A stretch of 64,000 nt of DNA from Leptospira idonii (GTDB taxonomy: Bacteria > Spirochaetota > Leptospiria > Leptospirales > Leptospiraceae), in contig NZ_RQHW01000078.1 of assembly GCF_004770995.1 (NCBI RefSeq), positions 104,344-168,343 on the forward strand, written 5' to 3'. The translations under genes were made by a program, and so were the position numbers. A model generated the notes under the pieces. That model had not been told where the DNA came from. It worked only from the letters and a program-made list of their open reading frames with translations, and made no database searches. Within the stretch, counting starts at the first letter, position 1. Every line of letters begins with the position of its first letter. Positions 18,165-29,170 of the stretch are shown in pieces.

Positions 18165-19133
18165 ATGAAGATACTCATTACAGGTGCAACGGGAATGGTA
18201 GGAGCTGCCATTGCCAAAAAGCTGGCGTTAGCTGGGGAAGAAGTTACAATCCTTGCCCGTTCTCCCGAAAAAGCGAAAACACTATTCACAGAAACTCTGG
18301 ACATCCGAAAAGGAGATGTTACGGACAAAGACAGTTTGGAACAAGCCGTCAAAGGCAAAGACATTGTGTATCATGCAGCAGGATTACCCGAACAGTGGTT
18401 TCGTGATCCTTCCATCTTCACCAAAACAAACGTAGACGGAACCAGAAACGTTTTAGATGTAAGTCTGCGTTCCGGTGTAAAAAGAGTCGTTTATACCAGC
18501 ACGATCGACGTATTCCAAGCAGAAGCAGGTCAGAAATACGACGAATCCATTTTAGATCCCAATCCCAAAGGAACCTACTATGAAAGATCCAAACAAGAAG
18601 CGGATCGGATTGCGGTAGAATATCTGAACAAAGGATTGGACATAGTGTTCACTCATCCTTCCGGTGTTTTCGGAACGGGGCCTTCCTCTTCCCCCGGCAC
18701 GAACGGGTTTATCAAGGATTTGATTTTGGGAAAAATTCCCATGTTATTACCGGGAGGGTTCCCGGTAGTATTTTCCGAAGACTGTGCTGACGGACATATA
18801 CTCGCAGCAAAAAAAGCGAAAACAGGCGCCAGATATATATTGAGCGATACATATCTTTCTCTTTCCGACTTTGCAAAGTTAGTTTCTGAGATCAGGCCTT
18901 TGAAAAAAATTCCGAAGGTAATGCCTCTTGGATTGGCCAAAACGGTTTCCATCGTAGGAGAAGCGGTTTCATTTGTGATCGGAAAACCTCCCCTTCTCCC
19001 GAAAGGACAACTTCATTTTATGCAATGGCAGGCAATACCCGTTGCGGACAAAGCCAAAACGGAGTTAGGTTGGAAGCCGCTTCCTACGAAAGAAGCGGTC
19101 TCCCTAACCATAAAAAATTTGTTTCCTGAGTGA
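18165..19133 (+). CDS. NAD-dependent epimerase/dehydratase (extended SDR)
   Basis: A 322-residue Rossmann enzyme. TGATGMVGAAIAKKLA at the N-terminus is the NAD(P) glycine motif, YHAAGLPEQW lies near residue 66, and the catalytic YxxxK is YYERSKQE near 145. The closest general types are sterol/hopanoid-type 3-beta-HSD-like and dihydroflavonol reductase-like SDRs, acting on an unknown substrate. GAGGAA precedes the ATG. It converges on the pirin gene with no gap. Confidence 0.88.
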   Translation: MKILITGATGMVGAAIAKKLALAGEEVTILARSPEKAKTLFTETLDIRKGDVTDKDSLEQAVKGKDIVYHAAGLPEQWFRDPSIFTKTNVDGTRNVLDVSLRSGVKRVVYTSTIDVFQAEAGQKYDESILDPNPKGTYYERSKQEADRIAVEYLNKGLDIVFTHPSGVFGTGPSSSPGTNGFIKDLILGKIPMLLPGGFPVVFSEDCADGHILAAKKAKTGARYILSDTYLSLSDFAKLVSEIRPLKKIPKVMPLGLAKTVSIVGEAVSFVIGKPPLLPKGQLHFMQWQAIPVADKAKTELGWKPLPTKEAVSLTIKNLFPE

Positions 19134-20003
19134 CTAGTGAGGGGGAGGGGGAAGAGGAATCCTTTCCGTTTCTCCCGGAACCTTTGCGAACAGATCATTT
19201 TCCCAATCTGATTTCGCTTTTTCGATTCTCTCTTGGCTCGTAGAAACGAAATTCCACCAAAGATTTCTTTTTTCTTCGAGAGGTTCTCCTCCCAAAAGCA
19301 TCAAACGAGAGTTTTGTGTCGCTTGAAAGCGGACTTTTTCTCCCTTAGGGAAGATCGCCATCTTTCCCACATCCAGATCTTCTCCTGCGACACGAACGGA
19401 ACCTCTCGCTACATAAAGCCCCGCTTCTTGTTTTTCGGAAAGATCCCAAACCACTTCTCCTGCGGAAGGTTTCGCTTCTATATCCGCATAAAACAAAGGA
19501 GAGTGAACATGTGCTTTGGATTTTAATCCTAAAAACTCACCGCCTAATAAACGAAAGATAATTCCCTCTTGTTCATAAATAGGTATTTCCGCTTGAGAAA
19601 GATGTTGGAAAGAAGGATCGATTTCTTCCTTATCCTTAGGAAGTGCTACCCAAGTCTGCAAACCTTCTATGATTTTATATTCAGGATCTAGTAAAGAACG
19701 TTCACTGTGAACGATTCCGGAGCCTGCAGTCATCCAATTCGTTTCAAAAGGTCGAATGGGTTGTTCTACTCCCAAACTGTCCTTATGATTGATGACTCCG
19801 TCGTATAAAAATGTGATCGTTGAAAGCCCGATATGAGGGTGGGGTCGAACGGAAAGTTCTTTCCCTGTTACGACAGGAACAGGTCCGAAGTGGTCGAAAA
19901 ACACGAAAGGGCCAACGAACCGTTTTTCCATCGCAGGTAAAATGCGTCGGACTGTGAAATTGTCGCCTAGATCTTTTACATGGCCTTTTAAGATGATTGT
20001 CAT
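19134..20003 (-). CDS. Pirin family protein
   Basis: A 289-residue bicupin. The N-terminal metal-binding residues are visible: [18 protein letters not shown] (two His) and [10 protein letters not shown] (His and Glu). Bacterial pirins are Fe(II) proteins, some with quercetinase activity, others regulatory. Its start codon overlaps the stop of the upstream glycosidase-like gene by 4 bases, so the two are cotranscribed. The physiological substrate is unknown. Confidence 0.92.
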   Translation of the reverse strand: MTIILKGHVKDLGDNFTVRRILPAMEKRFVGPFVFFDHFGPVPVVTGKELSVRPHPHIGLSTITFLYDGVINHKDSLGVEQPIRPFETNWMTAGSGIVHSERSLLDPEYKIIEGLQTWVALPKDKEEIDPSFQHLSQAEIPIYEQEGIIFRLLGGEFLGLKSKAHVHSPLFYADIEAKPSAGEVVWDLSEKQEAGLYVARGSVRVAGEDLDVGKMAIFPKGEKVRFQATQNSRLMLLGGEPLEEKRNLWWNFVSTSQERIEKAKSDWENDLFAKVPGETERIPLPPPPH

Positions 20004-21088
20004 TTCTTCTTAGACCCCTTTCCTACAGGTTTTGTTTTACGAGAAACTAACTTGGATTTGCTTTTTTTAGAAGGAGTTTTCCCTTTTACCGCTTTTGTTT
20101 TCGGAGCAGGCAATGTTTCTTCTTCCACCTTTCCTACAAAAAGGCCGATCGCTTCCCTTCCTTTGCTCCAATGCGCCGCACTACGTGCGTTAAAGTACAA
20201 TATGAACACTTTTTCGGATTCGGAATATTTCACATCGCAGGAATATACATGACTTGCCTTCCAGCCTTTCGCAGTAGGACCTAAGATAGGAGTATCATTG
20301 ATCCGATCCCAACGAAGCCCGTCTTCACTCTGCAAAAATAAAACCGCAGAACAGGATTCCTTACGAACCTGATTCCAAAAGATTCCCGTTTGAAATCCTA
20401 GAAAACGATCCCTCCAAGGAACGACTTTGATGGATCCTGCAGCCAAATTACAAAAAGGATCCTGAGCATTAGGAGCAAAAATCGGCTGGGAAAAAATATG
20501 AAACGGCCCTGTAGGGGAACTGCTTTCCGCTACGCTGATGTATTTAGGTTCGCAGAAACCGCAGTCTTTTACATATTCCAAAGAGGAAGAATAATATAGT
20601 CTGTATTTTGATCCCATTTTCACCAAACAAGGATTACTAACGGAAGAACCCCATTCCTGGTTTTTATGAAATTCCGCAGAAGGTTTCAAAACGGTTTTCG
20701 GTTCGGACCAAGTTTTCAGATCTTTACTTGTACGAACTTGAATTTCCGATTCCCATTTGGATTTCTTCCACCAAGCAAACAATAGGTGAAACGGCTTATA
20801 TTTTTCGTAATAGAGATAATAGGTTCCCAATTCTTGATAGATAAACGGTCGCATCGCATGTTTCAAAATCGATTTGGGTTTGGACCATTCGATTCCGTTT
20901 TCGGAAGTATAATGCAGGATGCCGAAGAGATTGTGAGCGAACAGATGCCATTTATGATCGATGGTGTTTTCCGGAAAAAGAAAACTGGGGTCGGATAAAA
21001 TCGGGGAAGAAAGACCGGGTTTGAGAATAGGGTCGTCTTGGTAGAGTTTCCAATAAAGATTCGTTTTAGGGGATTGAGTTTTAGGCAT
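20000..21088 (-). CDS. Beta-propeller glycoside hydrolase-like protein (GH43-like) with lysine-rich tail
   Basis: A 362-residue protein with repeated blade-like segments ending in [18 protein letters not shown] and [10 protein letters not shown], and recurrent SEDGLRWD / SENGIEWS motifs. This is typical of five-bladed propeller families such as GH43 and GH32-like proteins. No signal peptide is visible, so it appears cytoplasmic. The last 35 residues are very basic ([16 protein letters not shown]), an unusual tail that might bind nucleic acid or polyanions. The catalytic triad cannot be assigned by eye. Confidence 0.7.
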   Translation of the reverse strand: MPKTQSPKTNLYWKLYQDDPILKPGLSSPILSDPSFLFPENTIDHKWHLFAHNLFGILHYTSENGIEWSKPKSILKHAMRPFIYQELGTYYLYYEKYKPFHLLFAWWKKSKWESEIQVRTSKDLKTWSEPKTVLKPSAEFHKNQEWGSSVSNPCLVKMGSKYRLYYSSSLEYVKDCGFCEPKYISVAESSSPTGPFHIFSQPIFAPNAQDPFCNLAAGSIKVVPWRDRFLGFQTGIFWNQVRKESCSAVLFLQSEDGLRWDRINDTPILGPTAKGWKASHVYSCDVKYSESEKVFILYFNARSAAHWSKGREAIGLFVGKVEEETLPAPKTKAVKGKTPSKKSKSKLVSRKTKPVGKGSKKK

Positions 21089-21154
21089 GGGGAAATGGCA
21101 ACCTATCGATTAATGAAAGGTCTACTTTGATGAGACTTAAATTTAATTATATTA

Positions 21155-21448
21155 CTATAGTTTTGGAGGTACATATGCACATTCAATATCAAATTCTTTG
21201 ATATTGAGATCCAATTGGTTGCATATACACACAAAACGATTTCGATCAATGACTTTATGTGGAAAATAAACCGAAACAGGAATTGGATAAGACCTATCAG
21301 GTATTAAAAGAGAAATCGTGAGATACTCCCCTTTAACGCCCGTTAATAATTCATAATCTACAGAAAATTTTATACCTAAGTATTTACTAGTAAGTTTATC
21401 TTGTACTTTCTTGTAGTCTAGCCAGCTAGGATGGTATTTTAATTTCAT
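21155..21448 (-). CDS. Small hypothetical protein, second gene of an AT-rich pair
   Basis: A 97-residue product (MKLKYHPSWLDYKKVQDKL...) with a beta-rich centre (GEYLTISLLIPDRSYPIPV). It overlaps the 3' end of the upstream gene by 23 bases on the same strand. The composition is much more AT-rich than the flanking pirin and transporter genes. Family not recognised; it is perhaps one partner of an addiction-type pair. Confidence 0.6.
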   Translation of the reverse strand: MKLKYHPSWLDYKKVQDKLTSKYLGIKFSVDYELLTGVKGEYLTISLLIPDRSYPIPVSVYFPHKVIDRNRFVCICNQLDLNIKEFDIECAYVPPKL

Positions 21449-21893
21449 TAAATTTTTTATTCAATGTATCTAAATCGATTTTTAACGAAAATATTTCTTC
21501 TTCTTTATCAATATTAGATTGTTTTAATTCTTTATTTTCTTCTTCAATTTTCTCATAATGCAATCGTTCTGGATCCCCGACAAGAAAAGTTATTTTTCGA
21601 TAAGTATCCCAAAAGTTTTCTAGATTAAGATTTTCAATAGCAGCAATAAATTCCGCATTTGTTTTCACCGACTTTGCGAATTCATCAACTTGACTAAATA
21701 AATTTTGCTCAGATTTTTCAGGGGTCTCACCATATGCGAAAAATCCGAACTCAAGTGCGACAGATTGATAACCGGACAATCCATCAGGAGATTCCGACTT
21801 ATATGTAAAAAAATGAATTTTGAAAGCTCTATTTACGAAATGACGAGTAGTCTTTCCGAACTGGTAAATAGAACCCCATTCGATATTGTTCAT
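21426..21893 (-). CDS. Hypothetical protein with a HicB-like N-terminal half and a coiled-coil tail
   Basis: A 155-residue product. The segment VALEFGFFAYGETPEKSEQNLFSQV recalls the strand-helix pattern of HicB-type antitoxins (GxTxEEAxxNL), a weak similarity. The C-terminal 45 residues are a charged coiled coil (EEENKELKQSNIDKEEEI). AT-rich; it overlaps the downstream small gene, so the two form a compact cassette between core genes. No HicA-like toxin motif is seen in the partner, so the TA reading is tentative. Confidence 0.6.
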   Translation of the reverse strand: MNNIEWGSIYQFGKTTRHFVNRAFKIHFFTYKSESPDGLSGYQSVALEFGFFAYGETPEKSEQNLFSQVDEFAKSVKTNAEFIAAIENLNLENFWDTYRKITFLVGDPERLHYEKIEEENKELKQSNIDKEEEIFSLKIDLDTLNKKFNEIKIPS

Positions 21894-22004
21894 AGTTAAA
21901 ATTTTGACTCACTTGTAGAAGACTTTAACGTATTTTATCATTAAAAATCATATCTGTCAACAATAGTTGAGAAGTCTCAATTTCGCTAGTTTTCTGCCTG
22001 GCAC

Positions 22005-22092
22005 TAGGGATTGAAGTGGAAATCCTTTGCGGGAAGTCCCGCAAAGATTGGAACGGAAAGCCCGATCCCGTAGGGAAGTGCCCCGACAACAA
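22005..22092. repeat. Structured intergenic element downstream of the MFS transporter gene
   Basis: A perfect 9-bp hairpin, CTTTGCGGG (22025-22033) against CCCGCAAAG (22038-22046) with loop AAGT, is flanked by similar units. These are GATTGAAGTGGAAA on the left (about 22010-22023) and GATTGGAACGGAAA on the right (about 22047-22060), followed by GCCCGATCCCGTAGGG. The repeated GATTGRARYGGAAA around a stem is not a simple terminator. On the minus strand it directly follows the transporter stop at 22100. Confidence 0.6.
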
Positions 22093-22099
22093 ACTTCCA

Positions 22100-23437
<1,338 letters not shown>

Positions 23438-23484
23438 TGTCCTGGTAAGATGAACTAAAAAGAGGTAGAGTCAAGCCGATTCTA

Positions 23485-24459
23485 ATGCCTATGGATATCA
23501 AAAAAGGATTCGTTCAAGCAGTGGGGAACACTCCTCTCATCCGCATCCACTCTCTCAGTGAAGAAACAGGTTGCGAGATCTTAGGAAAAGCGGAGTTCAT
23601 GAACCCGGGTGGTTCCGTAAAAGATAGAGCCGCATTGTACATCATCGAAGAAGCGGAAAAATCGGGAGCCTTACGTCCCGGAGGAACCGTTGTAGAAGGC
23701 ACCGCAGGAAACACCGGAATCGGAATCACTCATATCTGCAATGCGAAAGGTTACAAAGCAGTCATCATCATTCCGGAAACCCAATCCCAAGAAAAAATTG
23801 AAACCTTACGAACGCTAGGTGCAGATGTAAAATTAGTCCCCGCTGTTCCCTACTCCAATCCGGAAAACTATGTTCGAGTTTCGGAAAGGATCGCCAAAGA
23901 AACTCCGAATGCGATCTGGGCCAATCAGTTCGACAATCTTGCCAACAGAAAAGCTCACTTTGAAACCACCGGTCCTGAGATTTGGGAACAAACAGGAGGC
24001 AAGGTGGATGTTTGGGTAGCTTCTCTAGGCACGGGAGGAACTTTCGCAGGAACCGCTCTCTTCTTTAAATCCAAAAATCAAAACATCAAATGCATCGCTG
24101 CAGATCCTTACGGTTCAGGAATTTATTCTTTCATCAAAACAGGAGAGATCTCCGTAGAAGGTTCTTCCATCACGGAAGGAATCGGACAAGGAAGAATCAC
24201 TAAAAATATGGAAGGAATGCCTGCAGACAATTCCATCCGTATCGACGATAAGGAATGTCTCCGCATCCTAAATCAAATCCTGAAAAAGGACGGATTGTTT
24301 ATGGGTGGTTCCGTAGGAATCAATCTGGGAGCGGCTTATAAAATCGCAAAAGATTTGGGACCGGGACATACCATTGTTACTGTGTTATGTGACGGTGGAG
24401 CAAGATACCAGTCCAAGATTTACAATGAGGAATTTTTGAGGTCGAAAGGTTTGGTATGA
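23485..24459 (+). CDS. Cysteine synthase-like PLP enzyme
   Basis: A 324-residue fold-type II PLP enzyme making cysteine from O-acetylserine and sulfide. The PLP lysine is in NPGGSVKDRAALYII, the substrate loop is EGTAGNTGIGI, and the phosphate-binding glycine loop is SLGTGGTFAGTA. It lacks a CBS domain, so it is not a full cystathionine beta-synthase. A second ATG at 23491 is possible. Its stop overlaps the start of the hydroxylase gene (ATGA). Confidence 0.92.
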   Translation: MPMDIKKGFVQAVGNTPLIRIHSLSEETGCEILGKAEFMNPGGSVKDRAALYIIEEAEKSGALRPGGTVVEGTAGNTGIGITHICNAKGYKAVIIIPETQSQEKIETLRTLGADVKLVPAVPYSNPENYVRVSERIAKETPNAIWANQFDNLANRKAHFETTGPEIWEQTGGKVDVWVASLGTGGTFAGTALFFKSKNQNIKCIAADPYGSGIYSFIKTGEISVEGSSITEGIGQGRITKNMEGMPADNSIRIDDKECLRILNQILKKDGLFMGGSVGINLGAAYKIAKDLGPGHTIVTVLCDGGARYQSKIYNEEFLRSKGLV

Positions 24460-25241
24460 AGTGGATCGACGGTCTTCCCTTTTTAATCGTATTCGTTCTA
24501 GCGACCGTAATCACCACGATCAGATACATTGCCTTTGCGGGTGCCGCCTACTATTTGGTTTGGAAAAAAGGGAAAGATCGACTAGCCCATAGACTCATCC
24601 AAGGCAAACTGCCAGAATTCCAAAAAATCAAACATGAAGTTTTATACTCTCTATCCACGATGGTTGTGTTCGGCCTGGTAGGAGTGCTCATTTTTTGGGC
24701 AAAGAAAAACGGTTATGCGAAGATTTACGACGACATTTCCGAAAAGGGAATTCCCTACTTATTCTTCAGCCTGCTTGCCCTCATTCTTTTCCACGATTTT
24801 TATTTCTACTGCACCCATAGATTCATGCATTGGAAGCCGATTTTCAAACATGTACATTTGGTACATCATAAATCGACCAATCCTTCTCCTTGGGCAGCTT
24901 TCGCCTTTCATCCTTATGAGGCGGTGATCGAAGCGGGAGTCGTACCTATTTTCATTCTCTTCGTACCGGTTCATAATCTGACGATCGTTCTTTTCCTGGT
25001 CTATATGACTTTTTTGAACGTACTAGGCCATCTGGCTTTCGAACTTTTCCCCAAAGGTTTTGTCGGATCCAAATGGACCGGATGGCACAACACTACCACC
25101 CATCACAACATGCACCATAAATGGTTTCATTGCAACTACGGCCTCTACTTCAATTGGTGGGATAAAATATTTGGCACCAATCACAAAGACTATCAAAAGC
25201 AGTTTGACGAGATCACGGAGAGACCGCTATTTATAAAATAA
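24456..25241 (+). CDS. Membrane fatty-acid hydroxylase / sterol desaturase family protein
   Basis: A 261-residue membrane di-iron oxygenase. The histidine boxes are complete: HDFYFYCTHRFMHW, HLVHHKSTNPSPW and HNTTTHHNMHH, between about four hydrophobic helices. The family hydroxylates or desaturates lipid chains or sterol-like rings using O2. Its start overlaps the end of the cysteine synthase gene, and the kinase gene follows after 15 bases. Confidence 0.92.
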   Translation: MKWIDGLPFLIVFVLATVITTIRYIAFAGAAYYLVWKKGKDRLAHRLIQGKLPEFQKIKHEVLYSLSTMVVFGLVGVLIFWAKKNGYAKIYDDISEKGIPYLFFSLLALILFHDFYFYCTHRFMHWKPIFKHVHLVHHKSTNPSPWAAFAFHPYEAVIEAGVVPIFILFVPVHNLTIVLFLVYMTFLNVLGHLAFELFPKGFVGSKWTGWHNTTTHHNMHHKWFHCNYGLYFNWWDKIFGTNHKDYQKQFDEITERPLFIK

Positions 25242-25256
25242 ATCAAAGCTATCCCA

Positions 25257-27167
25257 ATGCCCATAGGACTCAGAACTTTCACCAATCTAACGAGCATCTT
25301 CTTTTTGTCTCTTTGTCTGGGAAATTGTTCTGACAAATACTATGAATGCACCGATGTTTTAGCGGACTCGTACTACTGGGAAGATCCTTCCTTGTCCGCC
25401 GGTCTGAATTCCGCAAAAGAAGCCTTTTCTTCCGGCAAATTCCAAAAAATAAAAGACAGTAAATATAACATTGGTTACTCTAAATCCGCACATTGGTTTT
25501 ATTATATTCCTCAATTCCCTGCGGAAGGAAATCGTTACTGGCTCGTAATCGAAAATCCTCTTCTTGATTTCGTAGATCTCTCTCTCGAAGAAAAAGAAAA
25601 TTTCTGGAAGACTTGGGAAATGGGAGATCACAGGCCTTATATGAATCGCATCCTTCCGATTCGTCCTTTCGCACTAAGACTCACGGAACCTTCCTACCGC
25701 ACGGGAATGTTTGTTAGAGTTCAATCAGAAGGTTCCATCAGAGTTCCTTTGGCCATGTGCAGAGGAGATTGGCTGATTTCCAGAGAAGCCAGGGCAGAGA
25801 TCAGCTACGGCTTGTTTTTCGGTAGCATCCTTTTTATAGGAATCTATCATTTGATTTCTTATTTTTACTCCAAGAAAACCACCTTTCTTACGTTCGCTGT
25901 CTATAGCATCAGCTTAACAATATTTATAGGGTCGCAGACTGGACATTTACAGCAATACTTCTATCCGGATAGAACGGATTGGAACAACTATATCATCCAA
26001 CTTTCCAGCATTTTTGTCTGTACGACCGGAATGATCTTTATCTATAGTTTTTTTCCTTTTCTTTCTGAGTCTAAATTTTATAAAATTATAAAATACTCAG
26101 CGGCAACTTGTGTTATTCTGCTGATACCTTGTGTTTTTATTTTGAGATACTCCTATCTCTCCCGTTTCATCCCTATGTTCAGTGTCGGAATGATGTTTTT
26201 CTTTTTAGTTACATTATTCCAAAGAAAAAATTTGAATCAGTCCGAGTTGTGGGTCAGAAGAGGAATCTTAATTGTTTTCTTTGCCATCTTAGTTTCCATC
26301 CTTAGATTGAATTCCATTCTTCCGAATGCTTTCATCATTATACACGCATTAAAGATCTCTCAGTTTTTGGAAATCCTTTGTTTCGCTTTAGCCACGGGAA
26401 GCCAGTACAATCTGATCCAACAATTCGCTTTGACCACGAATGTAGAAAAAGAAACCGCATTGAAATTGGCGAAATCCAAAACGGAGATTTTATCCTATCT
26501 AAGCCATGAGATCAGAAGCCCGATCCATTCGATTATGGCTTATATAGAAATTCTTTCAGAAAAAGAAACGGGCCGACAAAGCCAGGAAGAACTGAAGTAT
26601 TTACAAAGATCTGCGGAACATGTCGTGAAATTAGTTTCTGACATTCTAGACCAGAGTCGTCTGGAAGCGGGAAAGATAGAAATTCATAAGGAGAATTTTC
26701 ATCTATCCGATTTGATCGACGATATATCCGGGGAAGTGAAGGCGATCGCTGCTCAAAAGAATCTTTCCTTTGTAGTGAACTTATCTCCCGATTTACCGAA
26801 AACTCTTTACGGAGATTCCTTTCATATCCATCAAGTGTTGACCAATCTCCTTTCCAATGCGGTTAAATTCACAAAAGAAGGCACTGTAACTTTATCCGTT
26901 TCTTTGGTGGGCGAATACGTTCAATTTTCCGTCATCGATTCCGGTTTAGGAATTAAAGAAGATGAGATGGCGATTCTATTCTCTCAATTCTCCCAGGCGA
27001 ACCGTTCCATCTACAAGAAGTTCGGTGGCACAGGATTGGGACTTTCTATCTGCAGAGGGCTTTTGGTTCTGATGAATTCGGAACTAAAAGTAAAAACCGA
27101 ACTAGAAAAAGGCTCAGAGTTCTATTTTCTGATCCGAAACGAATCGAACAAGAGTCTCCCGAGATAA
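25257..27167 (+). CDS. 7TMR-DISM sensor histidine kinase
   Basis: A 636-residue sensor kinase. It has a signal peptide with a lipobox-like LCLGNC, an extracytoplasmic 7TMR-DISMED2 domain (about 25-170), and seven membrane helices (about 185-390). HisKA follows with the phosphorylated His in LSYLSHEIRSPIHSIMAY (about 420), then a HATPase with N box HQVLTNLLSNAVKFT, VIDSGLGI and KKFGGTGLGLSICRGL. No receiver domain or adjacent response regulator gene is present, so the partner is elsewhere. 7TMR-DISM domains are thought to sense carbohydrate or small ligands. Confidence 0.93.
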   Translation: MPIGLRTFTNLTSIFFLSLCLGNCSDKYYECTDVLADSYYWEDPSLSAGLNSAKEAFSSGKFQKIKDSKYNIGYSKSAHWFYYIPQFPAEGNRYWLVIENPLLDFVDLSLEEKENFWKTWEMGDHRPYMNRILPIRPFALRLTEPSYRTGMFVRVQSEGSIRVPLAMCRGDWLISREARAEISYGLFFGSILFIGIYHLISYFYSKKTTFLTFAVYSISLTIFIGSQTGHLQQYFYPDRTDWNNYIIQLSSIFVCTTGMIFIYSFFPFLSESKFYKIIKYSAATCVILLIPCVFILRYSYLSRFIPMFSVGMMFFFLVTLFQRKNLNQSELWVRRGILIVFFAILVSILRLNSILPNAFIIIHALKISQFLEILCFALATGSQYNLIQQFALTTNVEKETALKLAKSKTEILSYLSHEIRSPIHSIMAYIEILSEKETGRQSQEELKYLQRSAEHVVKLVSDILDQSRLEAGKIEIHKENFHLSDLIDDISGEVKAIAAQKNLSFVVNLSPDLPKTLYGDSFHIHQVLTNLLSNAVKFTKEGTVTLSVSLVGEYVQFSVIDSGLGIKEDEMAILFSQFSQANRSIYKKFGGTGLGLSICRGLLVLMNSELKVKTELEKGSEFYFLIRNESNKSLPR

Positions 27168-27227
27168 AACAAACATACGCTATATGATCTTATATGAAAA
27201 TCGCATCGAAAAAAACCAAGGAACACA

Positions 27228-28124
27228 GTGGAAATTATGAAACAGATCCTCATTTATTTAGCAATAGCAATTTTTACATTCACTTCCTGCGGCAACAAAA
27301 CAGAAAAAACGGATCCAAATATGACAACAACGAACGATGGAATTGCATTTAATAGCGGTTACTCCGAAGTAAACGGACTCAAAATGTATTACGAAATTTA
27401 CGGACAAGGACAACCGCTTGTTTTGATTCACGGAGGAGGGTCGACGATTCAGACCAGTTTTGAAAAAATCATTCCCTTGTTGGCGAAAAACAGAAAGGTA
27501 ATTGCTGTCGAGCTACAAGCTCACGGAAGAACCAACGATAGAGGCAAAGATCTTTCTTTCGAACAAGATGCAGATGATGTGGCAGCATTTCTTAAAAACT
27601 TAAACATTGATAAGGCGGACTTTTTCGGTTTTAGCAATGGAGGAACAACTACTTTGCAAATCACGATCCGCCACCCTAAGATAGTAAATAAGATCATCTT
27701 AGGCTCTCCTCTTGCCAAACGCAATGGAGTTCCCGATTGGTTCTGGGGTTTTATGAAACAAGCTAAGTTGGAAAATATGCCGGAACTATTGAAAGTAGGA
27801 TATAGAAAAGTAGCGGCGGATCCGAACGGCTTACAAGTGATGCACGACAGAGACGCAAAAAGAATGGTTCATTTCAAAGACATCCCGGAGGAACAAATCA
27901 AATCGATTCAAACACCTACGCTCATCATCATCGGCGATAAAGACGTAATCACACCGGAACATGCGATTGAACTGCATAGACAAATTGCAAATTCAGAACT
28001 AGCGATCATCCCCGGGGTACATGGGGAATATATGGGAGAGATCACAACGATCCGACCTGACTTTCAGGAAACTGACCTTGTTGTCCCGATGATCGAAAAG
28101 TTTCTCAATAAAAAGGAAAAATAG
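27228..28124 (+). CDS. Alpha/beta hydrolase lipoprotein
   Basis: About 298 residues with a lipoprotein signal (ILIYLAIAIFTFTSC, lipid Cys at residue 21). The alpha/beta hydrolase core shows PLVLIHGGGST for the oxyanion hole, nucleophile Ser in DFFGFSNGGTTT, acidic residue in IIIGDKDVITP, and a probable catalytic His in IIPGVHGEY. The substrate is unknown. GTG 27228 has AAGGA five bases upstream; ATG 27237 is the alternative start. Similar overall type to the truncated hydrolase at 28445. Confidence 0.87.
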   Translation: MEIMKQILIYLAIAIFTFTSCGNKTEKTDPNMTTTNDGIAFNSGYSEVNGLKMYYEIYGQGQPLVLIHGGGSTIQTSFEKIIPLLAKNRKVIAVELQAHGRTNDRGKDLSFEQDADDVAAFLKNLNIDKADFFGFSNGGTTTLQITIRHPKIVNKIILGSPLAKRNGVPDWFWGFMKQAKLENMPELLKVGYRKVAADPNGLQVMHDRDAKRMVHFKDIPEEQIKSIQTPTLIIIGDKDVITPEHAIELHRQIANSELAIIPGVHGEYMGEITTIRPDFQETDLVVPMIEKFLNKKEK

Positions 28125-28173
28125 AAGGCTCTAAAGATAGAAGATAAACTAAAGCCGAAGAGATTTTACAATT

Positions 28174-28470
28174 TTAATGACTGATCTCTACTGTTTTTGC
28201 TAATTCCATAAATTTCTTTTCCATCAAATCTATATGGCGATTCTCTTTAGTGAGTTTCCATAAAGTTATATATCCTTGGTATATTGCCAACATATCGGAT
28301 GCGATATCCTTCGCTTTTACATCCTTTCGAACTTTTCCATTTTTTTGTAAATCAATGATAAAATCAGTTAAGAAAAGAAGCCATTGATTCACAATTTCCT
28401 GCATTCTCGGCACAAAAATCTCCTGATCATCTGCAGAAAGTTGATATGAAAATCCGATTCCAGATCGACC
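28174..28470 (-). pseudogene. TetR family regulator, C-terminal remnant
   Basis: An open frame of 98 codons reading GRSGIGFSYQLSADDQEIFV then PRMQEIVNQWLLFLTDFIID, which is the ligand-binding C-terminal part of a TetR-type repressor. The DNA-binding N-terminus is absent and the frame begins after a stop at 28471. Its 5' end abuts the equally truncated hydrolase on the other strand. The simplest reading is one deletion that removed the 5' halves of two divergent genes and their promoter. Confidence 0.75.
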
Positions 28471-29170
28471 TTATTTCGTTTTTTTACATGATTCATTGGG
28501 ATGTATTTCTCTCTGGAAGGATTTTCCCATTCGAATGGCAGAGTTAGTGAATTTCAATCTACTTATGTATGATAGAATCGGGTACGGGAAATCGGATCCT
28601 TTTTTCTCTACAACTAGAAATAATTCGTATTTGGAAACGGAAGCAGATTTTCTTGTTAAAATCTTAGAAAAGTTGAATATCGAAAAAACGATTCTTTTTG
28701 GGCATAGTGATGGAGGCTCTATTGCACTTATAACAGCCGCTAAGTTTCCAAAATATGTTGTAGGGGTGATCACCGAAGGCGCACATGTTTTTGTCGAAGA
28801 TATCACCATCAATGGAATTAAAGAAGCGGTTGTATCCTTCCAAACCACAAAGCTAAAGCAAGTTTTGGAGAAATACCATGGAGATAAAACGGAGAATATT
28901 TTCAATGCATGGGTGGATACATGGCTTTCCTATAGATTCCGTAATTGGAATATTGAACATCTATTGCCTTCCATTCAAAGTCCTACCTTAATCATTCAAG
29001 GGGAAGAAGATGAATATGGCAGTGAAAATCAAGTAGATGCGATCGTAAAAAAAGTTTCAGGAAAATCTATTAAGAAAATGATTCCTAAAACCAAACACTC
29101 ACCTCACAAAGAAAATGCGGCAAGTGTCCTAAAAGAAGTCGGTGATTTTATATCAATCCTATTCCCCTAA
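28445..29170 (+). pseudogene. Alpha/beta hydrolase lacking its N-terminus
   Basis: The frame is coding-like from a stop at 28442. It reads YENPIPDRPYFVFLHDSLG, then CISLWKDFP, YDRIGYGKSDPF, nucleophile motif LFGHSDGGSIAL, LIIQGEEDEY, and the His region KTKHSPHKENA. FLHDSLG is the family oxyanion strand, so the first 20-25 residues of a normal protein are missing and no proper start remains. The first possible start, TTG 28496, falls after that strand. It is therefore probably inactive. It ends beside aacS on the opposite strand. Confidence 0.7.
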
